Below are positions 12,127 through 19,267 of a stretch of 36,297 bases of DNA, in pieces. Source of the DNA: an uncultured Paraglaciecola sp. (lineage in GTDB: Bacteria; Pseudomonadota; Gammaproteobacteria; Enterobacterales; Alteromonadaceae); assembly GCF_937123705.1 (NCBI RefSeq), contig NZ_CAKZKO010000215.1, positions 1 to 36,297 on the forward strand. Reading direction: 5' to 3'. The stretch's first letter is position 1, and every line of letters starts with the position of its first letter. The position numbers were made by a program, and so were the translations under genes. The notes below the pieces were generated by a model, which saw only the letters and a list, made by a program, of their open reading frames with translations, had not been told where the DNA came from and did no database searches.

Positions 12127-12609
12127 ATGCTGGTCATTTCCCGCCAACAGCCACCCGTCCGCAACGACATAGCGGGCAGCGGCGAGTTTCTCGCTCAGCG
12201 CGGGCTGCGAGTCCACTACGGGATTGATTACCAGCTGGCCGCTGGAGAGGCGGTCCTCCTTGCCAGAACGTGCGCTTTCAGCAAAACCGGCCAAGCCTAC
12301 AGCCACGCGCCCGAGTTCAGGTACATCGAGTTCAGGGATGGCGCATGGTTTGTGCGGTATTTCTACGTCGAGCCACGCGAAGCCCTGATGGTTGGCGACA
12401 CCATGATCGAGGGTGAGTTTATTGGTAAATCTCAGGCAGTAGGCCAGCACTACGCCAACGGCATGCAGGACCATGTGCACGTCGAGGTATTCCAGCCGGG
12501 CGACATTGGCGACACCATCCCCGACGAAATCAAGCACACGTTTGACCTCAAAAAAAACCGCACATACGTCGATCCGGCTGCGTATTTCCGTAGCGACCTG
12601 CCGGGCTAA
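12127..12609 (+). CDS. M23-type metallopeptidase, probable endolysin or cell-wall endopeptidase
   Basis: 160-aa protein with the zinc-ligand spacing of M23 (lysostaphin-type) peptidases: RVHYGIDYQLAAGEAV carries H30xxxD34, and DHVHVEV carries H116xH118 near the end, preceded by MVGDTMIEGEFIGKSQAVG, the usual G-rich loop. Such enzymes cut peptide cross-links of peptidoglycan. No signal peptide is seen, so export would need a holin, as for a classical endolysin. The start is followed directly by the domain. It is the first gene of the envelope/lysis block, 59 bases after rusA. The domain is slightly divergent, so a structural, inactive version cannot be excluded. Confidence 0.78.
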   Translation: MLVISRQQPPVRNDIAGSGEFLAQRGLRVHYGIDYQLAAGEAVLLARTCAFSKTGQAYSHAPEFRYIEFRDGAWFVRYFYVEPREALMVGDTMIEGEFIGKSQAVGQHYANGMQDHVHVEVFQPGDIGDTIPDEIKHTFDLKKNRTYVDPAAYFRSDLPG

Positions 12610-12627
12610 CCTGTAGGAGTTATCGCT

Positions 12628-13110
12628 GTGTATCGTCGACCTAACCGAATATTTTTCGCTCTGACGCTTGTTGGTTTCTGGCTCGTTGGCTGTGCCAGTA
12701 ACGGCACTGGCACGATCGGCAATGGCCAGATCGATATTGATCTAGGCGATAGCAAACTATTTGGCAACTCGGCAGCGTATGAGATTGGCGTGTCACTGGC
12801 GCAGGTGGCGCTGTTCGAGAAACCGGCACTGGCGCAGTCGGCGCTAACCAAACTTTACAACGTGAAAAACCGCGTGGCTGATGTCGAGGCGACGTACTCG
12901 GTCGAGCAGGGGTTGGATATTGTCTCGGCTATGCTGGCCTCAGAGTGTGGCGTGTGGTGCCAGACGATTGCGGGCCAGAAATACATGGCGCAGATCGGCG
13001 CACAGCTAACGGCACTGAAGGCGGTCGAAACCGACGATGTAACAGTCACGCTCGATCAGGTGGTGAGTGAGCTGATTCTGGCCGTGCAGAGCGTGCAGGT
13101 TATCCAGTGA
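12628..13110 (+). CDS. lipoprotein with signal peptidase II site
   Basis: 160-aa protein. Basic start (MYRRPNR), hydrophobic stretch IFFALTLVGFWLV, then the lipobox LVGC at about residues 19-22, so the mature protein should be lipid-anchored at Cys22, probably in the outer membrane. The mature part starts SNGTGTIGNGQIDIDLGD and is mostly helical. The start is GTG at 12628 with AGGAG 8 bases upstream. It overlaps the lipase gene by 4 bases. It may be a spanin-like lysis component or a superinfection-exclusion lipoprotein; neither is shown by the sequence. Confidence 0.8.
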   Translation: MYRRPNRIFFALTLVGFWLVGCASNGTGTIGNGQIDIDLGDSKLFGNSAAYEIGVSLAQVALFEKPALAQSALTKLYNVKNRVADVEATYSVEQGLDIVSAMLASECGVWCQTIAGQKYMAQIGAQLTALKAVETDDVTVTLDQVVSELILAVQSVQVIQ

Positions 13111-13697
13111 AAGGCGTCGCTCTCAGGGAGTATTGCCACAAACTCTCGACCGTCGCCTATCGGGATGACGTAGAGATTCATTCGTTTGGCGGCATTGATA
13201 TTTATCGCGAGTATCACGACGATACGGATACCACGTTTCTCGCGTTTGCTGGCAGCAATGAGACATTCGACTGGTTTCGCGGGTTTCATTTTTTCCCCAA
13301 GCGCGCCGTGTTTGGCAAAGCCCATCGCGGGTATTACAAAAAAATCAAGCAGCACCAATTATCGATCATGGCGCTGGTCAAACCGGAATCTAGGCTAGTG
13401 CTCACCGGCCACTCGAAGGGGGGTGCGGAGGCGCAGCTGTTCGCGGCGATGATGCCGCACCTGAATATCGCAGCAGTGGTGACATTCGGCGCACCGAAGC
13501 CGATTAAGAAGCTGTTCAGCCCGCTGCACGAGCAGCAATTGCGCGACCGCACGACCAACTATGTCAACCCTAACGATGGGTTTACGCGCGTGCCATTAGG
13601 CTGGGATCGCATCGGAAAGGACGTTATCAAATCATTTACGGTATATGGCAGCGAGCATCCACTGGCCTGTTATGCCGAGTTTTTTGTAGACGTGTAG
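13107..13697 (+). CDS. class 3 lipase family alpha/beta hydrolase
   Basis: 196-aa protein with a complete-looking hydrolase core: TFLAFAGSNETFDWFRG (oxyanion region), LVLTGHSKGGAEAQLFA with nucleophile S103 in GHSKG, VTFGAPKP, then D157 (NPNDGF) and H184 (GSEHPL) as likely rest of the Ser-Asp-His triad. Lipase_3 enzymes cut triacylglycerols or phospholipids. No signal peptide is visible. Coupled by overlap to the lipoprotein gene and next to the holin-like gene, it may attack membrane lipid during lysis. The start codon ATG is AAAGGC-proximal; the first strand begins near residue 20. Confidence 0.85.
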   Translation: MKGVALREYCHKLSTVAYRDDVEIHSFGGIDIYREYHDDTDTTFLAFAGSNETFDWFRGFHFFPKRAVFGKAHRGYYKKIKQHQLSIMALVKPESRLVLTGHSKGGAEAQLFAAMMPHLNIAAVVTFGAPKPIKKLFSPLHEQQLRDRTTNYVNPNDGFTRVPLGWDRIGKDVIKSFTVYGSEHPLACYAEFFVDV

Positions 13698-13708
13698 GAG
13701 TGGCCAGT

Positions 13709-14026
13709 GTGCTGTTGGCAAAAATTAAAGCATTTTCGGCGGCGGTGTATGCACAGCTGTTTCATGGCCTGCCCGCAGGCGTGGAGGTGTTTTTGATCCT
13801 CACCCTCGGGCATGTAGGGCACGTGCTGGCAAAGGGCCACGAGGTGCACAAGCGTGAACTGATTGGCGTGTCGATAAGGAATATCGCGGTAGCTGCGGGC
13901 GTTATCGGTGCCTGCAAAATGTTTGGGCTGGCCGAGGGCGCGAATCTGGTGCTCGCCAGTTTAATTGGCGTGTTTGGCGTGAATGCCGTGCTCGCTATCG
14001 TTAAAAAATACACAGGTGGCGCGTGA
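13709..14026 (+). CDS. holin-like small membrane protein
   Basis: 105-aa protein with three hydrophobic segments: GVEVFLILTLGHVGHVLA, IRNIAVAAGVIGACKMFG and NLVLASLIGVFGVNAVLAIVKKY, ending with a short basic tail. Size, three membrane passes and position beside an M23 peptidase and lipase fit a class I holin. The GTG at 13709 is chosen because AGGAG (13696-13700) is 8 bases upstream; a GTG at 13700 would overlap that site. Without the experiment, a membrane protein of other function is possible. Confidence 0.68.
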   Translation: MLLAKIKAFSAAVYAQLFHGLPAGVEVFLILTLGHVGHVLAKGHEVHKRELIGVSIRNIAVAAGVIGACKMFGLAEGANLVLASLIGVFGVNAVLAIVKKYTGGA

Positions 14027-14322
14027 TGGGACTATGGAAACAACGGGACGGTTACTACACACCAACGCCGCGAGGACGACTGGTTGGGCGGGTTATTCTC
14101 GCAATCACCGCAGTATTGTTGCTGACAGTAGCACTCGCTGGGCAGGCACTCAGGGCATCGACCGGCATCAACAACTACACCGATGTTAGATCGTGTCTCA
14201 CCCTCGAAACCGTGGACTGCGACGATGACGCTGGAACAGCGCTGCCGATGGAGCGAGAAAAATCGTACAGGGTGCAGCAGTTCGGGCAACAATCCCAGCT
14301 CACTCACACCACAACACTATGA
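14026..14322 (+). CDS. single-pass membrane protein
   Basis: 98-aa protein: a basic N-terminal part (MGLWKQRDGYYTPTPRGRLVGR), one transmembrane helix (VILAITAVLLLTVALAGQAL), and a periplasmic tail with two cysteines (RSCLTLETVDCDDD). This is the topology of an inner-membrane spanin or a lysis regulator, but no coiled coil is visible. The ATG at 14026 shares the TGA of the holin-like gene; AGGTGG is 7 bases upstream. Function unknown. Confidence 0.66.
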   Translation: MGLWKQRDGYYTPTPRGRLVGRVILAITAVLLLTVALAGQALRASTGINNYTDVRSCLTLETVDCDDDAGTALPMEREKSYRVQQFGQQSQLTHTTTL

Positions 14323-14330
14323 GGCCATTC

Positions 14331-14837
14331 ATGACGAAATTAAAAACCTACGCGCTAGCGATTGTCGCTATGGCGTTATGCACTGTCACACAGGCGCAGA
14401 CCTGCACGCCAATGACCGAGCCAGCACTGATCACAGGATGCGACGTGTCTACGCTGAGCTGTCCGACAGTCGTTACGCTCTGTTTTACGCCGCCTGCTAC
14501 CTATGCTGATGGCACACCGCTCAATCAGGCAGACATCGCGGCATTCCCCTATCGAGTGACGACTACCGCAGGTGAGACGCTGGGCGAGATCACAGCAGCG
14601 GGCGAGTCAACACCGATTGCGCTACAGGTAACAATCGCGGATATTCTCGATGACGGGCTGGCCTCAGTCGCCATTGATATGAAAACCCGCATGAGCGATG
14701 GTTCAGAATCGGAGCAGTACAGCGATACAGCGCTGGGCGAGGTTCGATTCGAGCAGTCATTCGTCGATGCGGTACGCAACTCGTTAGGTGGGCCGCAGCG
14801 TATTGTTGATCTGTTGTGGAATATTCAGGCGCAGTAA
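14331..14837 (+). CDS. secreted protein with signal peptide
   Basis: 168-aa protein starting MTKLKTYALAIVAMALCTVTQAQ, a standard Sec signal peptide with cleavage after AQA or TQA. The mature part has a beta-sandwich-like pattern (FTPPATYADGTPLNQADIAAFPYRVTT, ALQVTIADILDDG) and four or more cysteines early (TCTPM, CDVSTLSCP, TLCFTPP), consistent with disulfides in the periplasm. GAGG lies 6 bases before the ATG at 14331; an upstream ATG at 14319 is also in frame. A secreted phage protein of this kind is uncommon; function unknown. Confidence 0.72.
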   Translation: MTKLKTYALAIVAMALCTVTQAQTCTPMTEPALITGCDVSTLSCPTVVTLCFTPPATYADGTPLNQADIAAFPYRVTTTAGETLGEITAAGESTPIALQVTIADILDDGLASVAIDMKTRMSDGSESEQYSDTALGEVRFEQSFVDAVRNSLGGPQRIVDLLWNIQAQ

Positions 14838-14850
14838 GGGGACAGGGGAA

Positions 14851-17043
14851 ATGAGCGCAGCTATCGACCAGGCACTTACAATATTTGATGCTGAAATTTT
14901 TGTCAGCAACAGCGCGACAAACGGGTACGCCGCTGGCTCTACAACGCCAACCGACCCTACCAGCAAATCCGACCCGTATTCTGAAATGTGGCGAGCGCTG
15001 GACTACGCAAAAACGACACTAACGGGAAATGTAAAAATAACGATAAACCCCGGCGACTACCCAATGCGCGGGCCTTCCGTAGCACAGCATTTTTCGTTAG
15101 ACGAGGACGACAGAATATTCGCGTTAAATGCGGATGGCGGCGCTGTCAATGTCACGCACGACAATACAGTTAATGATTCAAACCTGATTTATTTTAATTT
15201 TTATGTCAGCTCGGTGGGGTCAAACATCGCTCTGATATTGATGGGGAAGGCATTTTATTTCCAGCACGAAAACACAAATCCCGCCAACCCGTTTATCCGG
15301 TTTCCTGATGATACGGCGGGTGCTAGGCTCGTCAGCATAGCCGAAAAGGTCACGTTCACTGGTGCCAACCTGTTTTGGTCGGGCATAGGCGACAATTTCA
15401 CCTGTTATTTCCGCCACCTGCGAATTCATAACTGCTCAGAGCCTATCGTTAATGCCTCCACGCTCGATGGGGACAATATGTATTTTGGCCGATTGGAGCT
15501 TATCGACAATGAGAGCCGTCGAGACCTTGGCGTATGGAGTCAGGTATACGACACCCGCTTTAATTGTGGAGACACGGCTTTCAATGTTGATGAACTGATA
15601 GTCCATAACACTGAATTTTTTGCAGCCGACAGCCGAGCCAACAACAAGGTCGGCATCGGCCTCGCCCACATGACTGCGCACGTCAATCACGACACTATTC
15701 AAAAAGTTCGCGGCGATATGGTTGTATATAACGGTGTTATTCATTCTGCGCCAGATGATCTATATAACCTGCACAACGGCATTGTGATCAATGGTGGCGC
15801 TAGTTACCTAGACGGGGATATTGCGCCAAAACGAACGCTAGCAGCCCGACGATCAACAGGTTCGCTGTCATTAAATTTTGATGACGCAAACAGTCTCGAT
15901 GATTTTGTAACGGCGTGTGACTACATCGCTACGCAGGGCTACGGGCATAAAATCGGTATAGCAGTCGAGACCCATCCGGGCGGCACGTTATTGAGCGCAG
16001 GGCAGATCACAAAAATTCAAGCGCAGGTGGCACGCGGGCATCACGTATATTTGCATGGCCGAGGCTCTTTGGGTGTTGATGCACAGATAGCTATTACGCT
16101 GGTCGGCGCAGCGGGGGACACGTATGAGGTTGCAGGCGGCGTGCTGACTGTACGACACACAGGGGGCACTGTTGCCGCCCCATTTACGTTGTCATCCTAC
16201 ACGTCAATGAATGATCTGGTAAACGCGATAGCGCCATTGCCGGGAATTACTGCTGCAAATTCGTCGGAGTACACGGCCAGCCCTAGCGCAGACCCGGTAA
16301 TCATTGACTCGGTGGCATCTACCAGTATTGCTACATTGCAAAACGTCCCCATTAGTGAGGCGGCTCTGTTGCAGAGCGAAATAACAGACGCAAAAACGCA
16401 GCTAGAATCGCTAACCGGCGCTACTGTCAACGCGTTTGTGTATCCTAACGGCGTTGTGACCGTTGCGGCAGCAGCGGCAATTGAGGCGGCAGGCATGGCC
16501 GCAGGGCGGGCCGTGAGAAATGCCAGTGGTGGAGAGCTAATACCCTACAACATATCTGACAAAGACTATCTGACGGAGTATCAGGGCGCGCTCCCGTATT
16601 TTACCCGCTCATTTAGCGGCAATACTATTTTTGGCGCCAACGCGAACCAGATCAATATAGATGTGAAACGAAAGGCGGCGGGGCTGGCTGCGCTGGCTGA
16701 ACAATCAGGTTACCCGTTCAACATCTATGGGCATGAATTCGCGTCCAGTGGCGACACTATGACGGAGGATACTGTCGAACGTGTTTTTGATGGGCTTAAT
16801 GACTACGGCATGAATTTAGTTCCATTTGACGATCAGTGGGTTACCGCTAAGGCGCACGCTGGTGCGGTAATTACAACGGATAGCTCCGGCACATGGAACG
16901 GATACAAGCGATTAACTATTTCATTTAATGATGAAATATCACACGACTACAGATTTTTAGCGGCCAGCGGCAGCGGCGGTGGCGGTGGCGGACTTGGCCT
17001 AACCAGCAAGTCGGCGCTTTCCAGAAATTTACTAAATAGGTGA
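14851..17043 (+). CDS. large tail protein with polysaccharide-deacetylase-like domain
   Basis: 730-aa protein. Residues 1-330 look like a right-handed beta-helix (repeated N/G-turn strands such as YFNFYVSSVGSN, FTCYFRHLRIHNCSEPIVNAS), typical of phage spikes that face the host surface. From about 336 the pattern resembles polysaccharide deacetylases: LSLNFDDANS (FDD at 343-345), GGTLLSAGQITKIQAQVARGHHVYLHG, and later TQLESLTGATVNAFVYPNGV (FVYPNG 529-534). A strand-rich insert separates these blocks. The C-terminus is glycine-rich. AAGGGGACAGGGG precedes the ATG at 14851. It probably binds and modifies host polysaccharide. Its place, ahead of the terminase genes and apart from the tailspike at 33343, is unusual. 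Confidence 0.77.
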   Translation: MSAAIDQALTIFDAEIFVSNSATNGYAAGSTTPTDPTSKSDPYSEMWRALDYAKTTLTGNVKITINPGDYPMRGPSVAQHFSLDEDDRIFALNADGGAVNVTHDNTVNDSNLIYFNFYVSSVGSNIALILMGKAFYFQHENTNPANPFIRFPDDTAGARLVSIAEKVTFTGANLFWSGIGDNFTCYFRHLRIHNCSEPIVNASTLDGDNMYFGRLELIDNESRRDLGVWSQVYDTRFNCGDTAFNVDELIVHNTEFFAADSRANNKVGIGLAHMTAHVNHDTIQKVRGDMVVYNGVIHSAPDDLYNLHNGIVINGGASYLDGDIAPKRTLAARRSTGSLSLNFDDANSLDDFVTACDYIATQGYGHKIGIAVETHPGGTLLSAGQITKIQAQVARGHHVYLHGRGSLGVDAQIAITLVGAAGDTYEVAGGVLTVRHTGGTVAAPFTLSSYTSMNDLVNAIAPLPGITAANSSEYTASPSADPVIIDSVASTSIATLQNVPISEAALLQSEITDAKTQLESLTGATVNAFVYPNGVVTVAAAAAIEAAGMAAGRAVRNASGGELIPYNISDKDYLTEYQGALPYFTRSFSGNTIFGANANQINIDVKRKAAGLAALAEQSGYPFNIYGHEFASSGDTMTEDTVERVFDGLNDYGMNLVPFDDQWVTAKAHAGAVITTDSSGTWNGYKRLTISFNDEISHDYRFLAASGSGGGGGGLGLTSKSALSRNLLNR

Positions 17044-17047
17044 CACC

Positions 17048-17347
17048 ATGCAAAAACAGGTTTTAACGCTCACGACTGCCGACAATATCAAGCGTATTGC
17101 CCTCGATGGCCCGCACCAATTGGAGGTTGGTGGCACCTTTGGCTCAGGCACTGTGACGCCATACGGTTACTCCGAAGAAATTGGCAAGGGTGCTCAGCTT
17201 CAGCTGGATGGCTCGGCCTATTCCACCACGGCAGCAGATTCACTCACTTGCAGTGCAGCCTATAGCCAATGGGAGCTGACAGGCTCTAGTGGCGCGACCG
17301 TCACACTGGTCTTCACGCCGATCAAGCAGGGTACGATCAACGCCTAA
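17048..17347 (+). CDS. small beta-rich protein, possible virion accessory
   Basis: 99-aa protein built of strands: VLTLTTADNIKRIALDGPHQLEVGGTFGSG, VTPYGYSEEIGKG, ATVTLVFTPIKQGTINA. It has no recognised domain. It sits between the deacetylase-like tail protein and the small terminase gene, spaced 5 bases from the former and touching the latter (TAATGA). Its size and composition resemble head decoration or fibre-associated proteins, which is inference only. Confidence 0.66.
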   Translation: MQKQVLTLTTADNIKRIALDGPHQLEVGGTFGSGTVTPYGYSEEIGKGAQLQLDGSAYSTTAADSLTCSAAYSQWELTGSSGATVTLVFTPIKQGTINA

Positions 17348-17775
17348 TGACCAAGCGCAGCTCAAGAAGTAAATACGACCCGGCGATGGCCGAAAAGCTG
17401 CCCGGCCTATTCAAGAACGGCGAATCCGTCGCCGAGGTCTGCGCCGTGCTGGGCATTGGGAAAAAGTCGTTTTATCGCTACATCGAAAAGCACGCAGATT
17501 TTGCCGAGGCATACGACAAGGGCAGGGATTTATCTGAAGCATGGTGGCTCAAAAAGGGCCGCAATGCCGTCAACGGCAAAGCCAAGCACATGGATACCAC
17601 GGCGTGGATTTTCAACATGAAAAATCGATTTGGATGGGCTGACAAGAAAGAGGTGTCCGGCCCTGACAAAGGCGCTATCCCTATTGCAGCAAAGATCAGC
17701 TTTGTCGGCGTCACTGCCGATGGTCGCCGCAACCCGGAAAGCAATAATCATGACAGCACTGGCGAACCAGCTTAA
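17347..17775 (+). CDS. terminase small subunit
   Basis: 142-aa DNA-recognition component of the packaging motor. The N-terminal helix-turn-helix is clear: AEKLPGLFKNGESVAEVCAVLGIGKKSFYRYIEKHADFAEAYDKGRDLSEAWW (about residues 15-67), followed by KHMDTTAWIFNMKNRFGWADKKE, a common terS signature. The C-terminus is a polar tail overlapping the start of the large subunit by 26 bases. It would recognise a pac site in phage DNA and hand it to TerL. A headful mechanism fits the circular junction in the window. Confidence 0.9.
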   Translation: MTKRSSRSKYDPAMAEKLPGLFKNGESVAEVCAVLGIGKKSFYRYIEKHADFAEAYDKGRDLSEAWWLKKGRNAVNGKAKHMDTTAWIFNMKNRFGWADKKEVSGPDKGAIPIAAKISFVGVTADGRRNPESNNHDSTGEPA

Positions 17776-19267
17776 CGTCAAAGTTGAGCACATCGACCGC
17801 CTCGGTGTCCTGCTCGCCAAACCCAAGCGCCTGAAAATCCTTGTCGGTGGCCGCGCCTCCACCAAATCCACCTTTGTCGCTGATTACATATTGGCCCGCG
17901 TCTCAACAGGCGAGTCATGGTGCTGTGCGCGTGAGTACCAGAACTCTATCGAAGACAGCGTGCATGGCATGCTGCAGGATGAGATTGAGCGCCTGTCCCT
18001 TCCCGGTTTCTGGCCCAAGCGCAACGAGATCGATCACGAGTACGGCGGGCATATTTTTTACCGTGGTCTGGCGCGCAATATCACCAGCCTCAAGGGTATT
18101 CGCACGCACGGCCTGTGGATCGAAGAGGGCGAAGCCACCAGCAAGCGCTCCCTGACGACACTGACCGCCTCGCTGCGTGTTTCGGCACTGGAGCAGCAGA
18201 AAGCTGAGCTATCAGGCACTGACATCCAGATTCCAGAGATGTGGATTACGATGAACCGGGGCAGCGCCAAGGACGCCATTGCACAGCGTTTCCTGAAGCG
18301 CGCCGAACGCGACCTGACCAAATATGGCTACTACGAAGACGACTACATGATCGTCATTGAGGTCAATTACGATGAAAACCCGTGGTTTATGGGCTCTGGC
18401 CTCGAAAGCGAACGGCTCGACGACCTGAAGACCATGACCACGGCTGAATACGAGCACAAGTGGCTGGGCAAGTACCTCGATACGGTGCCGAACGCGATCA
18501 TCGAAACCGACTGGTTCGACGCCTGTATCGACGCGCACAAAAAACTGGGCTTCGATCCTACTGGGGCCGAGGTCGTTTCCCACGACCCCAATGACGGGGG
18601 CGAGGATGATGCGGCGTTGGCCTATCGGCATGGCGTGGTGTTTCTGGATGTGCAGGCCAAGGAAGAGAGCTGTCTGGTCAACGAAGCCTGTCACTGGGCG
18701 CTGGATTACGCGCTCGACAAGCGCGCTGAGCAGTTCATTTGGGATGCTGATGGCGTGGGTGCTGGCCTGCGAGAGCAGATTGACACCAAGATTGCCGGTC
18801 GCCACATGACCGCTCATGCGTTCTATGGTGGCCGGGGTGTCGACCGAGAGCACGAGAAGTATGTCCCGATGGAAAGCGAGGCCGAAAAGAAATCGAAGAC
18901 CAACAAAGACACATTTTTCAATCGCCGGGCGCAGTATTATTGGGATGTACGTAATCGTTGCCTGAAAACCTATTTGGCAGTAACACAGCGCAAATACATC
19001 GACCCGGACGAGCTGATCAGCTTCAGCAGCGATATTGCCCAGCTCGATGTCCTGCGCGCTGAATTGTGTCGCATCCCGAGAATTGCAAACCCGCTGGGCA
19101 AAATCCAGATCATGAGCAAAGAGCAAATGGCTCAGCTAGACCCGCCCATTGATTCGCCCAATATGGCCGATTCTGTCATGATGAGCTTCGCTTATCAGGC
19201 GCCCCGACAGAAGAAATCACGCCGCGCACAGATGAGCGCGAAAAACTACTATCGAGACCAGACATGA
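17750..19267 (+). CDS. terminase large subunit
   Basis: 505-aa packaging ATPase/nuclease. ATPase: a Walker A variant GGRASTKST (33-41), Walker B GLWIEEGEA (about 121-129) with catalytic acidic pair, then TMNRGSAKD coupling region (about 167-175). Nuclease: VVSHDPNDGGEDDAALAYR (D279) and QFIWDADGVGAGL (D332/D334) as RNase H-like acidic residues, with a third near the C-terminus (DSPNMADSV). It is a P22-like/Terminase_3-type enzyme in overall pattern. The start is the ATG at 17750 (MTALANQL); the longer frame from 17630 would run through terS. The stop overlaps the portal ATG. Confidence 0.94.
   Translation: MTALANQLNVKVEHIDRLGVLLAKPKRLKILVGGRASTKSTFVADYILARVSTGESWCCAREYQNSIEDSVHGMLQDEIERLSLPGFWPKRNEIDHEYGGHIFYRGLARNITSLKGIRTHGLWIEEGEATSKRSLTTLTASLRVSALEQQKAELSGTDIQIPEMWITMNRGSAKDAIAQRFLKRAERDLTKYGYYEDDYMIVIEVNYDENPWFMGSGLESERLDDLKTMTTAEYEHKWLGKYLDTVPNAIIETDWFDACIDAHKKLGFDPTGAEVVSHDPNDGGEDDAALAYRHGVVFLDVQAKEESCLVNEACHWALDYALDKRAEQFIWDADGVGAGLREQIDTKIAGRHMTAHAFYGGRGVDREHEKYVPMESEAEKKSKTNKDTFFNRRAQYYWDVRNRCLKTYLAVTQRKYIDPDELISFSSDIAQLDVLRAELCRIPRIANPLGKIQIMSKEQMAQLDPPIDSPNMADSVMMSFAYQAPRQKKSRRAQMSAKNYYRDQT

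Noticed and set aside
18212..19126. 304-codon minus-strand ORF opposite the large terminase
   Set aside because: It is the antisense of a clear terminase frame, rich in residues expected from complementing a G/C-biased gene; no domain or start signal.
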